A DNA stretch of 64,000 bases from Arenibacter catalasegens (GTDB lineage: Bacteria > Bacteroidota > Bacteroidia > Flavobacteriales > Flavobacteriaceae). Location: NCBI RefSeq assembly GCF_002909235.1, contig NZ_PHQQ01000032.1, positions 1 to 64,000 on the forward strand, written 5' to 3'. Position numbers and translations under genes: made by a program. The notes under the pieces were generated by a model. It saw nothing but the letters and a program-made list of their open reading frames with translations. It had not been told where the DNA came from and did not search any database. This document shows positions 28,110 to 36,731 of this stretch, in pieces. Position 1 is the first letter of the stretch. Each line of letters starts with the position of its first letter.

Positions 28110-28204
28110 TATATTCTATATTAAGTTAAATAAATTTAACACAAAGTTAAAAATATTATACACAATGTAAAAGATTTTTAACATAATTTTCACAAAAGGA
28201 TAGT

Positions 28205-29188
28205 TTACAGGCTGATTTTACTGAAATTATTGATTGAAATCACAATTTTCCCTCTTGTCCTTTTTGTGGCCAAATGGCGAAAAGCATCTTTTATGTCAAT
28301 GAAAGGGTAAGTTTTATCAATAACAGGTTTAATATTTCCATTTTCAATTAACGTTTTAATCCAATGTAAATCTTCAGGGTCTATATTTGTATTAAGAATT
28401 TTAATGTTCTTTCCTTTTCTATCATATTTCTTAAAGTTATAGTATAATGAACTGAACATTTTTGTATAAGATTCAAATCCAATAACAACACAAATACCAC
28501 CTTCTGCCAACAGCCCCTTCGTTTCTTTTACTGATAAATTGCCTACTATATCAAGAATTAAGTCATATTTTTCTTTATTTTCTTTGAGTTCATCTTCAGT
28601 ATAATCAAGCACAAAATCTGCACCACAGGATTTTACTAAATTTATGTTTTTTGAACTGCAAACAGCAGTAACTTTCATGTCGAAATATTTTGCCATTTGT
28701 ATTGCGAAACTACCAACCCCTCCTGATGCACCGTTGATCAGTACTTTTTGTCCAATTTTTATTGAACCCTTATCCAACCCCTGTAGTGCTGTGATAGCCG
28801 CAAGTGGTACTGCTGATGCTTCCTGATAGTTGATATTTGAAGGTTTTATACAAGCCCTGGTTTCTTCAATACAAGTATATTCAGCAAATCCTCCGGCTTT
28901 TGTTCTGCCAAAGATTTTGTCTCCTTTCCTAAAGGACCTGATTTCTGAGCCTATTTGAGTCACTACTCCAGAAATATCTGCTCCTAAATAAGGGTTTTTA
29001 GGTTGAAATAATCCATTCGCCAATCGCAAGGGAAATAAAGTGGCACGCAAATAATGCAGATCCATAGGGTTAAGTGAAACTGATTGTACTTGTACCAATA
29101 TTTCATTAGGTCTAGGTTTTGGTATAGGAATATCTTCGACTTGAAGCACTTCTGGTCCTCCATAGATTTTGTAGGATAAAATTTTCAT
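28205..29188 (-). CDS. MDR-superfamily NAD(P)H-dependent quinone oxidoreductase/alcohol dehydrogenase-like
   Basis: 327-residue medium-chain reductase. The N-terminal GroES-like fold (YKIYGGPEVLQVEDIPIPKP, YLGADISGVVTQIG) is followed by a Rossmann domain with VLINGASGGVGSFAIQMAK, the NADPH-binding motif. No Cys/His set for catalytic zinc is evident, so it is a quinone-reductase-type member. It is the last gene of the AraC-START-START-DUF6326-MDR group, starting 7 nt after DUF6326. Such reductases reduce quinones or enones; the physiological substrate is not readable. Confidence 0.85.
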   Translation of the reverse strand: MKILSYKIYGGPEVLQVEDIPIPKPRPNEILVQVQSVSLNPMDLHYLRATLFPLRLANGLFQPKNPYLGADISGVVTQIGSEIRSFRKGDKIFGRTKAGGFAEYTCIEETRACIKPSNINYQEASAVPLAAITALQGLDKGSIKIGQKVLINGASGGVGSFAIQMAKYFDMKVTAVCSSKNINLVKSCGADFVLDYTEDELKENKEKYDLILDIVGNLSVKETKGLLAEGGICVVIGFESYTKMFSSLYYNFKKYDRKGKNIKILNTNIDPEDLHWIKTLIENGNIKPVIDKTYPFIDIKDAFRHLATKRTRGKIVISINNFSKISL

Positions 29189-29195
29189 TGACGTT

Positions 29196-29618
29196 TTAAT
29201 TTATTTCCTTTGGCCATTTGTATGCAGTAGTAAAAGCAATCAGCAACAGCGTTATTTCAACTGTTCCGAATAACCAATAATATAGATCCCATGAGTCAGG
29301 CGTTCCAATTATCATCGTCAACAGCATAATAAAAATAAATAAAACGGCACATATCATATTTATGATACGATTAATATCAGCTTTGAGATAAACAGAGAAA
29401 AATGGCATTAAGGAACATATTATCATCATTGCTGAAGTACCTACTAAATTGTACGGCGTAACCTTGCCAATTCCTGCCATTTTACCATCAATTATGTCCG
29501 GCACGATATTCGGAACATAAAGCCCCATAAAATCTCCATAAACAAAGCAGAACATTACAGATGTCCAGATACCTGCAAGTTTTATTTTAACATCCATTTT
29601 GTGATCATTTAGTTTCAT
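29196..29618 (-). CDS. DUF6326 family membrane protein
   Basis: 140 residues with four hydrophobic helices. The opening KIKLAGIWTSVMFCFVYGDFMGLYVPN is the signature I associate with DUF6326. The start overlaps the end of the START-domain lipoprotein gene by 14 nt, which indicates translational coupling. Function unknown. It often occurs next to MDR reductases and AraC regulators in flavobacteria, from recollection. Confidence 0.75.
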   Translation of the reverse strand: MKLNDHKMDVKIKLAGIWTSVMFCFVYGDFMGLYVPNIVPDIIDGKMAGIGKVTPYNLVGTSAMMIICSLMPFFSVYLKADINRIINMICAVLFIFIMLLTMIIGTPDSWDLYYWLFGTVEITLLLIAFTTAYKWPKEIN

Positions 29619-30285
29619 TTCCTTCGGACAAATTCTTGATACTATTAAATTCTTCTATTAAAAACTTTCCTGCCATTCTGTTCACCATTCCTGATGGCAT
29701 TCCTTTACCTGGATCGAACTGAGCCACATATATTGCCTCTGTATTTTTATTATCCACTGAAACAAATTCCCACTTCCCTCTGATAATGGGCATACGAACC
29801 AATTTATTACTTGCTAGTTTTGGACATTCCTCCCAAGCTTCTTTCCAGCGGATTCCATTAATACCATTATCCGTTTGTTGGTAATATATATATCGTTCGC
29901 ACATTTCTCGATCTTTTATCGGCCACGGCATTTTAGAAATAGAATAGGTGAGCAGACCAGTTGGAGTATCTTCTAAGATTTCTATTACTGGATCCCTTTT
30001 TTCATAGTTTGAATTCTGAATGATTTTGTCTTTTACCCAATAAAGTGGGGTATCTGACACTGATTTTATGATTCCAACTACTTTAAATTCCTTTATATCC
30101 GTACCATTGGTTTCTCGAGAATAAAGTTTACACCCAGATTTATCTTCTTTAACTAACTCCCAGTCTTTTGGAGTTGTAGTTAATGTGTTTGCTTTTTTTG
30201 AGGAAGTGCAGGAGTGAAGCACAAAAGAAGCTGTTAACAAAAGGAATACTATTGGTTTTTGAAGTTGTTTTATCTTATTCATCAT
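29605..30285 (-). CDS. START-domain lipoprotein
   Basis: 226 residues: a lipoprotein signal (IVFLLLTASFVLHSC) then a START/Bet v 1-like lipid-binding domain. Recognisable elements are WELVKEDKSGCKLYSRE, SISKMPWPIKDREMCERYIYYQ (the P-W-P-(I/F)-x-D-R-(D/E) core of eukaryote-like START proteins) and GKGMPSGMVNRMAGKF at the C-terminal helix. It should bind a hydrophobic ligand at the periplasmic face. It is paralogous to the next gene upstream, 2 nt away. Confidence 0.8.
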   Translation of the reverse strand: MMNKIKQLQKPIVFLLLTASFVLHSCTSSKKANTLTTTPKDWELVKEDKSGCKLYSRETNGTDIKEFKVVGIIKSVSDTPLYWVKDKIIQNSNYEKRDPVIEILEDTPTGLLTYSISKMPWPIKDREMCERYIYYQQTDNGINGIRWKEAWEECPKLASNKLVRMPIIRGKWEFVSVDNKNTEAIYVAQFDPGKGMPSGMVNRMAGKFLIEEFNSIKNLSEGNETK

Positions 30286-30287
30286 TT

Positions 30288-30965
30288 TTAGTTTTCGTTT
30301 ATTAATGAAACACTCATCTTTAAATTATTGAAATCTTCAGGCAGCCTTGATTTTACCATCATATTTATCATCCATTTTGGCATGCTCCCACCTGGATCAA
30401 ATTGTAATGTTTGTGAAGCTTCACATTTGCTAGAATTTATCTGTTTAAAATTCCAATCACCAATATCAATTGGCATACGAATTACTTTTTCTCTTGGTTC
30501 AAAACCTATCGCATTAGTATGCTGCCACTTCATTCCCATTTCCGTTTTTGCTTCATTTTCATATAATTCATAGTGTACCACTACATCCCTGTCTCTAAAT
30601 ATTAAAGGTCCTTTCATATATGAATAAAGAATAAATGATTTCTCCTTTTGTTGAATAATCTTGAAGTATCCGTAAGATTTTCCCTTTTTTGATTGGTAGA
30701 ACTTGGGGTTTGTTATCATATCTATAGCGGCATTTTGTGCTTCTTTGATAGATGTATTAATCGTTGCGCTTATTTTGAATTCAAATGCCTTAGAACCTGA
30801 TACATTTTTTTTGTACAGTTTCCAGTCCTCTCTATTATTTTCTTTAATGAGTTCCCATTCCGGGTCAACCTTGGTTTGTACTTGTGCTATTATAGGAAAG
30901 CCATTGCCCAAGCCAAATAGTAGAATAAATGTAAATGCGTGCCATGTAAATGTCCTTTTCTTCAT
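30288..30965 (-). CDS. START-domain secreted protein
   Basis: 225 residues with a signal peptide (FTFILLFGLGNGFPIIAQ) and a START-like domain: WELIKENNREDWKLYKK, GPLIFRDRDVVVHYELYE and GGSMPKWMINMMVKSRLPEDF. It is a tandem paralogue of the adjacent START lipoprotein (same domain order, similar length), differing in having no lipid anchor. It is first gene after the AraC regulator (72 nt gap). A periplasmic lipid carrier or sensor pair is a reasonable inference. Confidence 0.8.
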   Translation of the reverse strand: MKKRTFTWHAFTFILLFGLGNGFPIIAQVQTKVDPEWELIKENNREDWKLYKKNVSGSKAFEFKISATINTSIKEAQNAAIDMITNPKFYQSKKGKSYGYFKIIQQKEKSFILYSYMKGPLIFRDRDVVVHYELYENEAKTEMGMKWQHTNAIGFEPREKVIRMPIDIGDWNFKQINSSKCEASQTLQFDPGGSMPKWMINMMVKSRLPEDFNNLKMSVSLINEN

Positions 30966-31037
30966 CGTGCAAATTTTTAAAAACTAATGAGATGCAAAAA
31001 TCTACAGAAGAATGAGAGCAGGGTTGCCTCTAAGGTC

Positions 31038-31892
31038 TTATTTCTTGTCTAAGAAGTTTAGTTTGTATTGAGAAGGAGAAACGCCATATTTTTTTTGGAA
31101 ACATTTACTTAAATGTGAAGGATTCGTAAATCCCGCGTCGTAAGCTATTTGGCTAATTGATAAGTCCATAGTCATCAGTCGCTTGGCAACTTCTTCGGTT
31201 CTTTTATCAATTATGTACAAACCCGGAGTGGCATTGAATATCTCCTTAAAAGTTTTTTTAAAAGAAGTAAGGCTCATTCCTGTCAATTGGGATAAGTCTG
31301 CTACTGACAAAGGTTCAAACAGGTGTGCTTCGATGATTTCTTTGAATGAAAATTCCCTTTCCGAAAATAAACTCCTTACCATTTTAAGGATGTCCGAAGA
31401 ACTCTCTGTTTGAAGCAGTAGAGTGATGAGTTCTTTGAACTTTAGAATTAGTAGTTCATCAGTTATAGCAGCTTGGTTTTCGAATAAATGCTCTATTCCA
31501 CTAATATAGTTTTCAATGAGTTTGTTGGTGGCCATTTGTACGACATACTTTGATACAGGGCTATTTATCTCTTCCCATTTTTTTGGTTTCTTGTCAGAGA
31601 AAGCAATCTTTAAATTTTCAGGTAAAAAGTGAACGATTATGGAAACTATCTTCCCTGGCTGTTGGTTTGCCAACATACTTCCCAAAGTGATTCCACATAA
31701 AGACATTATTACATTTCCCCGAGTAGCAACAATATTTGATGCCTTATCTATATATTGATTCTCTCCTTCCAAAATGTAACAAAAGCAGGCGGCCGCGGGT
31801 ATTGGAAGTTTTTCATCAATAGGAGTATTGAAGTCTAATAAGGAAAATAGAGGATTGCCAAATAAGTCTATAGAATTGTGATTATTTATCAT
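31038..31892 (-). CDS. AraC-family transcriptional regulator
   Basis: 284 residues: an N-terminal cupin-like ligand domain (~1-170, with PAAACFCYILEGENQYIDK) and a C-terminal double HTH (~188-284): LSVADLSQLTGMSLTSFKKTFKE and ISQIAYDAGFTNPSHLSKCFQKKYGVSPSQYK, the canonical AraC signature. It leads the START/DUF6326/MDR group and is the likely activator of that operon; the ligand is unknown but could be a lipophilic compound given the START proteins downstream. Confidence 0.9.
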   Translation of the reverse strand: MINNHNSIDLFGNPLFSLLDFNTPIDEKLPIPAAACFCYILEGENQYIDKASNIVATRGNVIMSLCGITLGSMLANQQPGKIVSIIVHFLPENLKIAFSDKKPKKWEEINSPVSKYVVQMATNKLIENYISGIEHLFENQAAITDELLILKFKELITLLLQTESSSDILKMVRSLFSEREFSFKEIIEAHLFEPLSVADLSQLTGMSLTSFKKTFKEIFNATPGLYIIDKRTEEVAKRLMTMDLSISQIAYDAGFTNPSHLSKCFQKKYGVSPSQYKLNFLDKK

Positions 31893-32086
31893 CTAAATCT
31901 TTTAATTGCGGATAAAGTAGGAGAACGATCATATATCTATTATATGGGCGTTACCAAGATACTACTTTTAAAACCGATATTCTTGGTCCTGTAAAGCAGC
32001 CGCGATACAAGATAGTTATTCAAGTGCAAAAAAAATCCCCAGAGTGTTCATTTCTGGGCCATTTCAATATTCCCATTAACTACCTT

Positions 32087-32118
32087 TTTATACGACACTT
32101 AGAGTTCGTTTATACGAC
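32087..32118 (+). promoter_or_regulatory. Candidate resolvase recombination site (direct 10-bp repeats)
   Basis: TTTATACGAC occurs at 32087-32096 and again at 32109-32118, 22 bp (about two helical turns) apart, roughly 100 bp before the serine recombinase gene. This resembles res subsites that lie next to their resolvase gene. Confidence 0.4.
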
Positions 32119-32219
32119 CGTATTATTAAACTTTCATTTTTCTTGGTTAATAACTCCTAGTAAGTTCATTTTTCCGGTATAGTTTTCTAGTTTAATTTTA
32201 GATGTATAATTATACCATT

Positions 32220-32903
32220 ATGTTATTTGGCTACGTAAGGGTAAGTACTAAACCCCAAAATCCTAATTTACAAATTGATGCTCTCTTAAAAGAGGGGGTT
32301 TCTGAGAAAAATATCTATCGGGATGTTTCTTCTGGGGCGAAAGCTGAACGTCATGATTTGGATTTGATGATTTCGAAACTTCGAGAAGGAGATACAGTCA
32401 TTGTTTGGAAGCTGGACCGTATTGCCAGAAGTATTTCACATCTATTGAAATTAGTGGACCAGTTTGAAAAACTTGGTGTAAGATTTAAAAGTATCAATGA
32501 CCCGTTTATTGACACTACTTCTGCCCATGGTAAGTTTATCATTACGCTTTTTGGAGCTGTGGCCCAATTGGAACGTGATATTATTATCGAACGCACAACT
32601 GCCGGTCTTAAAAGTGCCCGGCGCAGAGGAATACAACTTGGTCGTAAAAAAGGAATAGGAAAAGAAGCTAAACAAAAGGCTATGTTAGCATCTTCTTACT
32701 ACAAAGAAAATAAATTGCCTATTACAGACATTATGAAATTAGTAGGGATAAAGTCAAAACCTACTCTATATAAATATTTGGCAATCCAAGGAAGAAGAAA
32801 TTGCAAAGAATGTAAAGTTATCTTTTGGGATGAGACCCAAGATTTAGAGAATGCATTTTGTCAGAAACATCTTGAACCTAAAAATAATTTTGTTGGAAAA
32901 TAG
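32220..32903 (+). CDS. Serine recombinase (resolvase/invertase family)
   Basis: Site-specific recombinase of the small serine family. The N-terminal catalytic domain has FGYVRVSTKPQNPNLQIDAL with the nucleophile Ser in VST, then RIARSISHLLKLV and VAQLERDIIIERT. A HTH-like C-terminal region follows (TDIMKLVGIKSKPTLYKYLA) and a Cys-containing tail (CKECKVIFWDE). I chose ATG 32220 because family members start MxxGYxRVS; an upstream in-frame ATG at 32202 adds six residues. It precedes the cassette-like genes and may have rearranged that area. Confidence 0.9.
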   Translation: MLFGYVRVSTKPQNPNLQIDALLKEGVSEKNIYRDVSSGAKAERHDLDLMISKLREGDTVIVWKLDRIARSISHLLKLVDQFEKLGVRFKSINDPFIDTTSAHGKFIITLFGAVAQLERDIIIERTTAGLKSARRRGIQLGRKKGIGKEAKQKAMLASSYYKENKLPITDIMKLVGIKSKPTLYKYLAIQGRRNCKECKVIFWDETQDLENAFCQKHLEPKNNFVGK

Positions 32904-34875
32904 AAAGCCTAAATACCAAGCCGTAATTGAAAGCATTTACTACATATTTGTTGTTGTTGTTTTATTCTTTAGTTTTGCTGATGGGTTGAGTAGTTCTATT
33001 GATTTTATAAACTTACCCATAGCAATTTGGGGTACTGTTGTTATAATTATTTTGTTCTTATTCCTCTTTTATTTCCCTAAATTCAAATGGAAAACAAGTG
33101 AGGGAACAATTATTACCGTCACTAAATTTCAAAAGACACCTTATCTTTTTCTTGCTGCTTGCGTCATTGGATTATGGATTCCTATTGGCATTAATAATAT
33201 TAATCAAAAAAAGACTACCAACCTTAATTTGACTAAAATTGAATTCAATCCCATTTTCCAAGATAACGATACGACCTCTTTTAATGTGTTAATATTAGAT
33301 TTTGAAGATTTTAGAAAAAAACAGACCAATTGTATAGGAAGATCAATTCAGGAAAATCTAAATAACATATCAGCAAATAGTGATTTAAGTCTTTTCCTTA
33401 ATAATCAATATGTTGACAGTATAAAAAACCCTAGAAGTAGGAAAGATGCGGAAAAAATTCAAAAAAATCATAATGCAGATTTAATAATTTATGGTTTAGC
33501 CAAAGACGTGACGAATGATTGTACAGGTGCTGAGCTTGTATTTAGATATAACATTTCGGACAATGTGATTTCTAAGTTAGGGTCTGTAATAAGCGCCAGA
33601 TCATATAAACATGATTCGAACTATGGCTATGCCAATACCCTTGAAATTGAACAAGACTCACTTAAAATTAATTCGATAACCTTGAAAAAATGGGTGAAAG
33701 CGTTGGTAAATGTTAAAGCTGAAAATCCAAATATGGCATTTTTAGAGTTAGATGAAATTTTAAAAAATTCTGAGAACTATATTCAGCTTAAAAGTGACAC
33801 CCTAAAAGGGGACAAATATATAGTAATTGCTGAAAAGAAAAATAAATCAAACCGATTCATCGCTATTGGACAAACTTATTTTGATTTAATGCAATATGAA
33901 AAGGCATTAATAGTCTATGACTCCGCTATTTCTTTGTTTCCTTATGAAAAAGCATTTTATCAAAATCGAGGAGCGATTTATAGTGAATTAGGGGAATATA
34001 ATAGGAGCTTAAAAGATTTTGACAAATACATTTCCTTGAGTCCTACAGAAGCACATGGTTACTATAACAAAGGAAACACAAATCGTCTTATAAAGCAGTA
34101 CTTAGAGGCCATAAACAATTTTAATCAAGCTATTTTATTGAACCCAAATGATATTGCTTTCTACGAATATAGGGGCATTGCATTTAACGCAATTGGGGAA
34201 TATAACAATGCAATAGACGATTTCAACACTATTATTTCTCTAAACCCTAACTTTTCTGGAGCGTATGATGGTCGAGGGTCATCATATTACTCATTGCGAC
34301 AGTATGAAAGAAGTATTGAAGATTTTAAAAAAGCAATTGAATTAAATCCAAATTCAACCAGCGCAATAAATAACTTAGGTGCGACCTATGGTTATTTAAA
34401 AAAATTCGTCGAGGCAATTAGAATTTTTGATAAATCAATAGCTTTAGATTCGACTTATGCGAGTTCCTATTATAACAGAGCGATAGTATATAGCGAATTG
34501 ACTAAATATCGAAAGGCAATTGAAGATTACAATAAGGCAATTGCATTTGAACCAAGCGATTCATATGCATATAATAATAGAGGCTACTGTCTTTTAAAGT
34601 TAAATAAGCCATCAGAAGCTATTCTTGACATCAATAAATCGCTTTCGCTAGACAAGAATAATAGCTGGGCATATAGAAATTTAGCGTGCTACAATATTCT
34701 AAAATCACAAAATGATTTGGCCCTTAAAAATCTTGAAAAAGCAATATCCCTGGGATATGATGATTTTAATTGGATGAATACAGAAGAAATTTTAAATCCT
34801 ATTCGTCTTAAACCAGAATTTCAGAATTTATTAAAATTAGTATCCGAAAGTAAATTAAGTTCAAATAGAGGTTGA
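32851..34875 (+). CDS. Membrane protein with TolB-like domain and C-terminal TPR array
   Basis: 674 residues. Three hydrophobic helices near the N-terminus (~24-45, 55-74, 95-112) are followed by a segment resembling a TolB/adenylate-cyclase-associated N-terminal domain (FNVLILDFEDF, DAEKIQKNHNADLIIYG). About nine tetratricopeptide repeats follow (~330-640) with the pattern AYYNRGxxYxxLxxYxxAIxDFxxAIxLxP. It overlaps the recombinase gene by 53 nt if ATG 32851 is used; a TTG about 40 nt later is an alternative. The TPRs imply protein binding. Adjacent to a trypsin-like protease gene, so the pair could form a sensing-cleavage unit; this is inference. Confidence 0.75.
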   Translation: MHFVRNILNLKIILLENRKPKYQAVIESIYYIFVVVVLFFSFADGLSSSIDFINLPIAIWGTVVIIILFLFLFYFPKFKWKTSEGTIITVTKFQKTPYLFLAACVIGLWIPIGINNINQKKTTNLNLTKIEFNPIFQDNDTTSFNVLILDFEDFRKKQTNCIGRSIQENLNNISANSDLSLFLNNQYVDSIKNPRSRKDAEKIQKNHNADLIIYGLAKDVTNDCTGAELVFRYNISDNVISKLGSVISARSYKHDSNYGYANTLEIEQDSLKINSITLKKWVKALVNVKAENPNMAFLELDEILKNSENYIQLKSDTLKGDKYIVIAEKKNKSNRFIAIGQTYFDLMQYEKALIVYDSAISLFPYEKAFYQNRGAIYSELGEYNRSLKDFDKYISLSPTEAHGYYNKGNTNRLIKQYLEAINNFNQAILLNPNDIAFYEYRGIAFNAIGEYNNAIDDFNTIISLNPNFSGAYDGRGSSYYSLRQYERSIEDFKKAIELNPNSTSAINNLGATYGYLKKFVEAIRIFDKSIALDSTYASSYYNRAIVYSELTKYRKAIEDYNKAIAFEPSDSYAYNNRGYCLLKLNKPSEAILDINKSLSLDKNNSWAYRNLACYNILKSQNDLALKNLEKAISLGYDDFNWMNTEEILNPIRLKPEFQNLLKLVSESKLSSNRG

Positions 34876-34902
34876 AAAAACACACTATATCGAAATTTTT
34901 AC

Positions 34903-34918
34903 AAGTTTAAATAAAGTA
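34903..34918 (+). repeat. Cassette-border motif, copy 1 (variant)
   Basis: AAGTTTAAATAAAGTA, a variant of the AAAGTTCAAATAAAGGAT motif, lies 5 bp before the ATG of the protease-like gene and 28 bp after the TPR gene stop. Confidence 0.5.
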
Positions 34919-34922
34919 GAAT

Positions 34923-35669
34923 ATGTCATCCGAATCAATAGAAGAGTTCTGTTTCCCGGTAATTGGTTATCATCTTGCAAATAGTAAGGCTATTGCTGAT
35001 AATTTATTTGGCACAGCCTCTTACATCAATAATAACATCTTTATAACAGCAGCGCACAGTATTCTCAATGCACATGAATCAGAAATTATGGGTATAGCCA
35101 TTCGAAATAGTTTTCAAACTAAAAGTGGATATACCTATCACCGCTTCGAAGAGTTTGAACTTTTTGAAGATTTAGATATCGGAATTCTTAAGTTGAAAGG
35201 GAGCAATAAAATTGCTAAGGCTAAAAAATGGTCTTTAAAAAATCCCATAATATTGGAAGACGTTTACTCCTATGGCTTTCCATTTGGATTAAATGCATTA
35301 GAGAAAGAATTAATTGTAAGAGGACTTAAGGGTTATGTTGTTACTTCAAGAAAGTTTCATGAATTCAAAAAGACACCTAGAATCCATGAATTATCGTTTC
35401 ATTGTCCAAAAGGGATATCAGGTGCGAGTCTTCATAATTCAAGGACACATTACATTCAAGGATTTATAATTGGGAACGCTTCAACAGAAATGATGATCTT
35501 CGAAGAAAAGGAAGTTGATGAAAAAGAAAATAAAATATCAGTCTTTCAGAAATATGAAACGACAAAATATGGTATTGCAATTTTAGTTGACAACTTATTG
35601 GACCTACACTCCGAAATTTTAGGAAAAACTTTTAGAGATTATTTGAATGGTGAAAATTTGCTTGTTTAA
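34923..35669 (+). CDS. Trypsin-like serine protease domain protein
   Basis: 248-residue soluble protein with the order of a chymotrypsin-fold protease: catalytic His in IFITAAHSIL (~residue 44), candidate Asp in FEDLDIGILKL (~83) and candidate Ser in CPKGISGASLHN (~166). The Ser motif is G-x-S-G-A-S rather than GDSGGP, so activity is probable but not certain. No signal peptide, so it is predicted to act in the cytoplasm. It follows the TPR membrane protein gene and shares orientation. Cytoplasmic trypsin-like domains are common in bacterial conflict systems. Confidence 0.65.
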   Translation: MSSESIEEFCFPVIGYHLANSKAIADNLFGTASYINNNIFITAAHSILNAHESEIMGIAIRNSFQTKSGYTYHRFEEFELFEDLDIGILKLKGSNKIAKAKKWSLKNPIILEDVYSYGFPFGLNALEKELIVRGLKGYVVTSRKFHEFKKTPRIHELSFHCPKGISGASLHNSRTHYIQGFIIGNASTEMMIFEEKEVDEKENKISVFQKYETTKYGIAILVDNLLDLHSEILGKTFRDYLNGENLLV

Positions 35670-35723
35670 TATAACGAAGATTAGGGTCAATTTACAATTA
35701 TGCTAGCCATTCAATTAGATTTA

Positions 35724-35741
35724 AAAGTTTAAATAAAGGAT
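35724..35741 (+). repeat. Cassette-border motif, copy 2
   Basis: AAAGTTTAAATAAAGGAT, immediately abutting the ATG of the following small gene. It differs from the main form at one base. Confidence 0.7.
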
Positions 35742-35951
35742 ATGTTAGAAGATGGTTTTAGGTCGCATAGATATAGCGATATATTGGGCAACTTAAGTGA
35801 GAATGGTTTTCTGACCGCTGAGGATGTTGGCAAGCTGCTAAAAGAATTTACAACCACCCAAAAAATTACTTTTGATTGCATAAGCGATGAAAAGGCCCAA
35901 ATCGTGTCGGAAGCATTAATTGATAACTATCAACGATCAAAGTCTAATTAA
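35742..35951 (+). CDS. Small hypothetical protein (69 residues)
   Basis: Begins MLEDGFRSHRYSDILGNL, mainly helical and acidic, no signal peptide or membrane segment. SENGFLTAEDVGKLLKEF resembles a short helix-loop-helix. Its ATG follows directly after the repeated AAAGTT(T)AAATAAAGGAT motif. I do not recognise a family. It may be a partner of the preceding protease gene or an independent cassette. Confidence 0.45.
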   Translation: MLEDGFRSHRYSDILGNLSENGFLTAEDVGKLLKEFTTTQKITFDCISDEKAQIVSEALIDNYQRSKSN

Positions 35952-35980
35952 ACGATTGGATTCATACGAGCTCAGATGAT

Positions 35981-36589
35981 GTGCGCAAGTCTAAAAAAAT
36001 AGAGAGATAAATGAAACTTCTAATTGCTCTTGCCCTATTTTTGTTCACTTTTTCGGTAACGGGGCAAAATTTTGATACTGAATTTAAGTATACTGATTCC
36101 ATTAATAAAGGCATCTCGATACAGAATAGTTATCCAAAAGGTGGAGATATATACACAGATCCTAATGGTAAAGAATATGTTTTTGCCGTATTTTGGACTT
36201 GTATAACTAATGAGACTGAATCTGACATGGAAATAACTATAAATTTTCCAATTGATTCATTCACGGTTCATTCTTCACCGGACGTAAATTTTAATTTTTA
36301 TCTACCAAAGGAAAAAATGACCATTGAAAAAGATCACTTGTTCGGTTACGGATTAGATTTAAAATCATTTTTAGATAAAAACATAGATAAACCGTCTGAA
36401 TTGCAAGTTACAATTAGTCCGAAAGACTCCTATTCTTTTTATGTAGTTGCACTTTCCAATAGAGGAGTTAATGGCGTGGTACGGGCGGGATTTGAACTAC
36501 AAAAACAAGAACTACTTTATAAAATTAATAACTATGAAATTAATTCTGGTCGAATTATAACAAAAAAATAGTGAGGAGGCTTGCGCACA
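35981..36589. repeat. 10-bp inverted repeats flanking one gene
   Basis: TGTGCGCAAG at 35981-35990 and its exact reverse complement CTTGCGCACA at 36580-36589 bracket the secreted-protein gene. A related TGTGCGTAAAACAAGC lies at 36711, making the 36577-36726 interval an imperfect palindrome that also holds a CTATGG/CCATAG hairpin at about 36598-36613. Confidence 0.55.
36011..36571 (+). CDS. Secreted protein of unknown function
   Basis: 186 residues with a clear signal peptide (LLIALALFLFTFSVTGQ). The mature part is beta-rich (FAVFWTCITNETESDMEITINFPIDSF), suggesting an immunoglobulin-like or jelly-roll fold, but I know no family. It stands alone between two halves of a 10-bp inverted repeat, as in a gene cassette. 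Confidence 0.6.
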   Translation: MKLLIALALFLFTFSVTGQNFDTEFKYTDSINKGISIQNSYPKGGDIYTDPNGKEYVFAVFWTCITNETESDMEITINFPIDSFTVHSSPDVNFNFYLPKEKMTIEKDHLFGYGLDLKSFLDKNIDKPSELQVTISPKDSYSFYVVALSNRGVNGVVRAGFELQKQELLYKINNYEINSGRIITKK

Positions 36590-36624
36590 ACAGTATCCTA
36601 TGGAAAGCCATAGTCCAGTTCTCT

Positions 36625-36642
36625 AAAGTTCAAATAAAGGAT
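36625..36642 (+). repeat. Cassette-border motif, copy 3
   Basis: AAAGTTCAAATAAAGGAT, main form, 90 bp before the methyltransferase ATG. The first ATG after it opens a frame of only five codons. Confidence 0.75.
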
Positions 36643-36731
36643 TAAAATATGCTTTGGGTATCGTAGATGCAAAGCATTCAGTTGTTCGCTTTCCAGAATA
36701 TTAAGGAGATTGTGCGTAAAACAAGCTCAAT

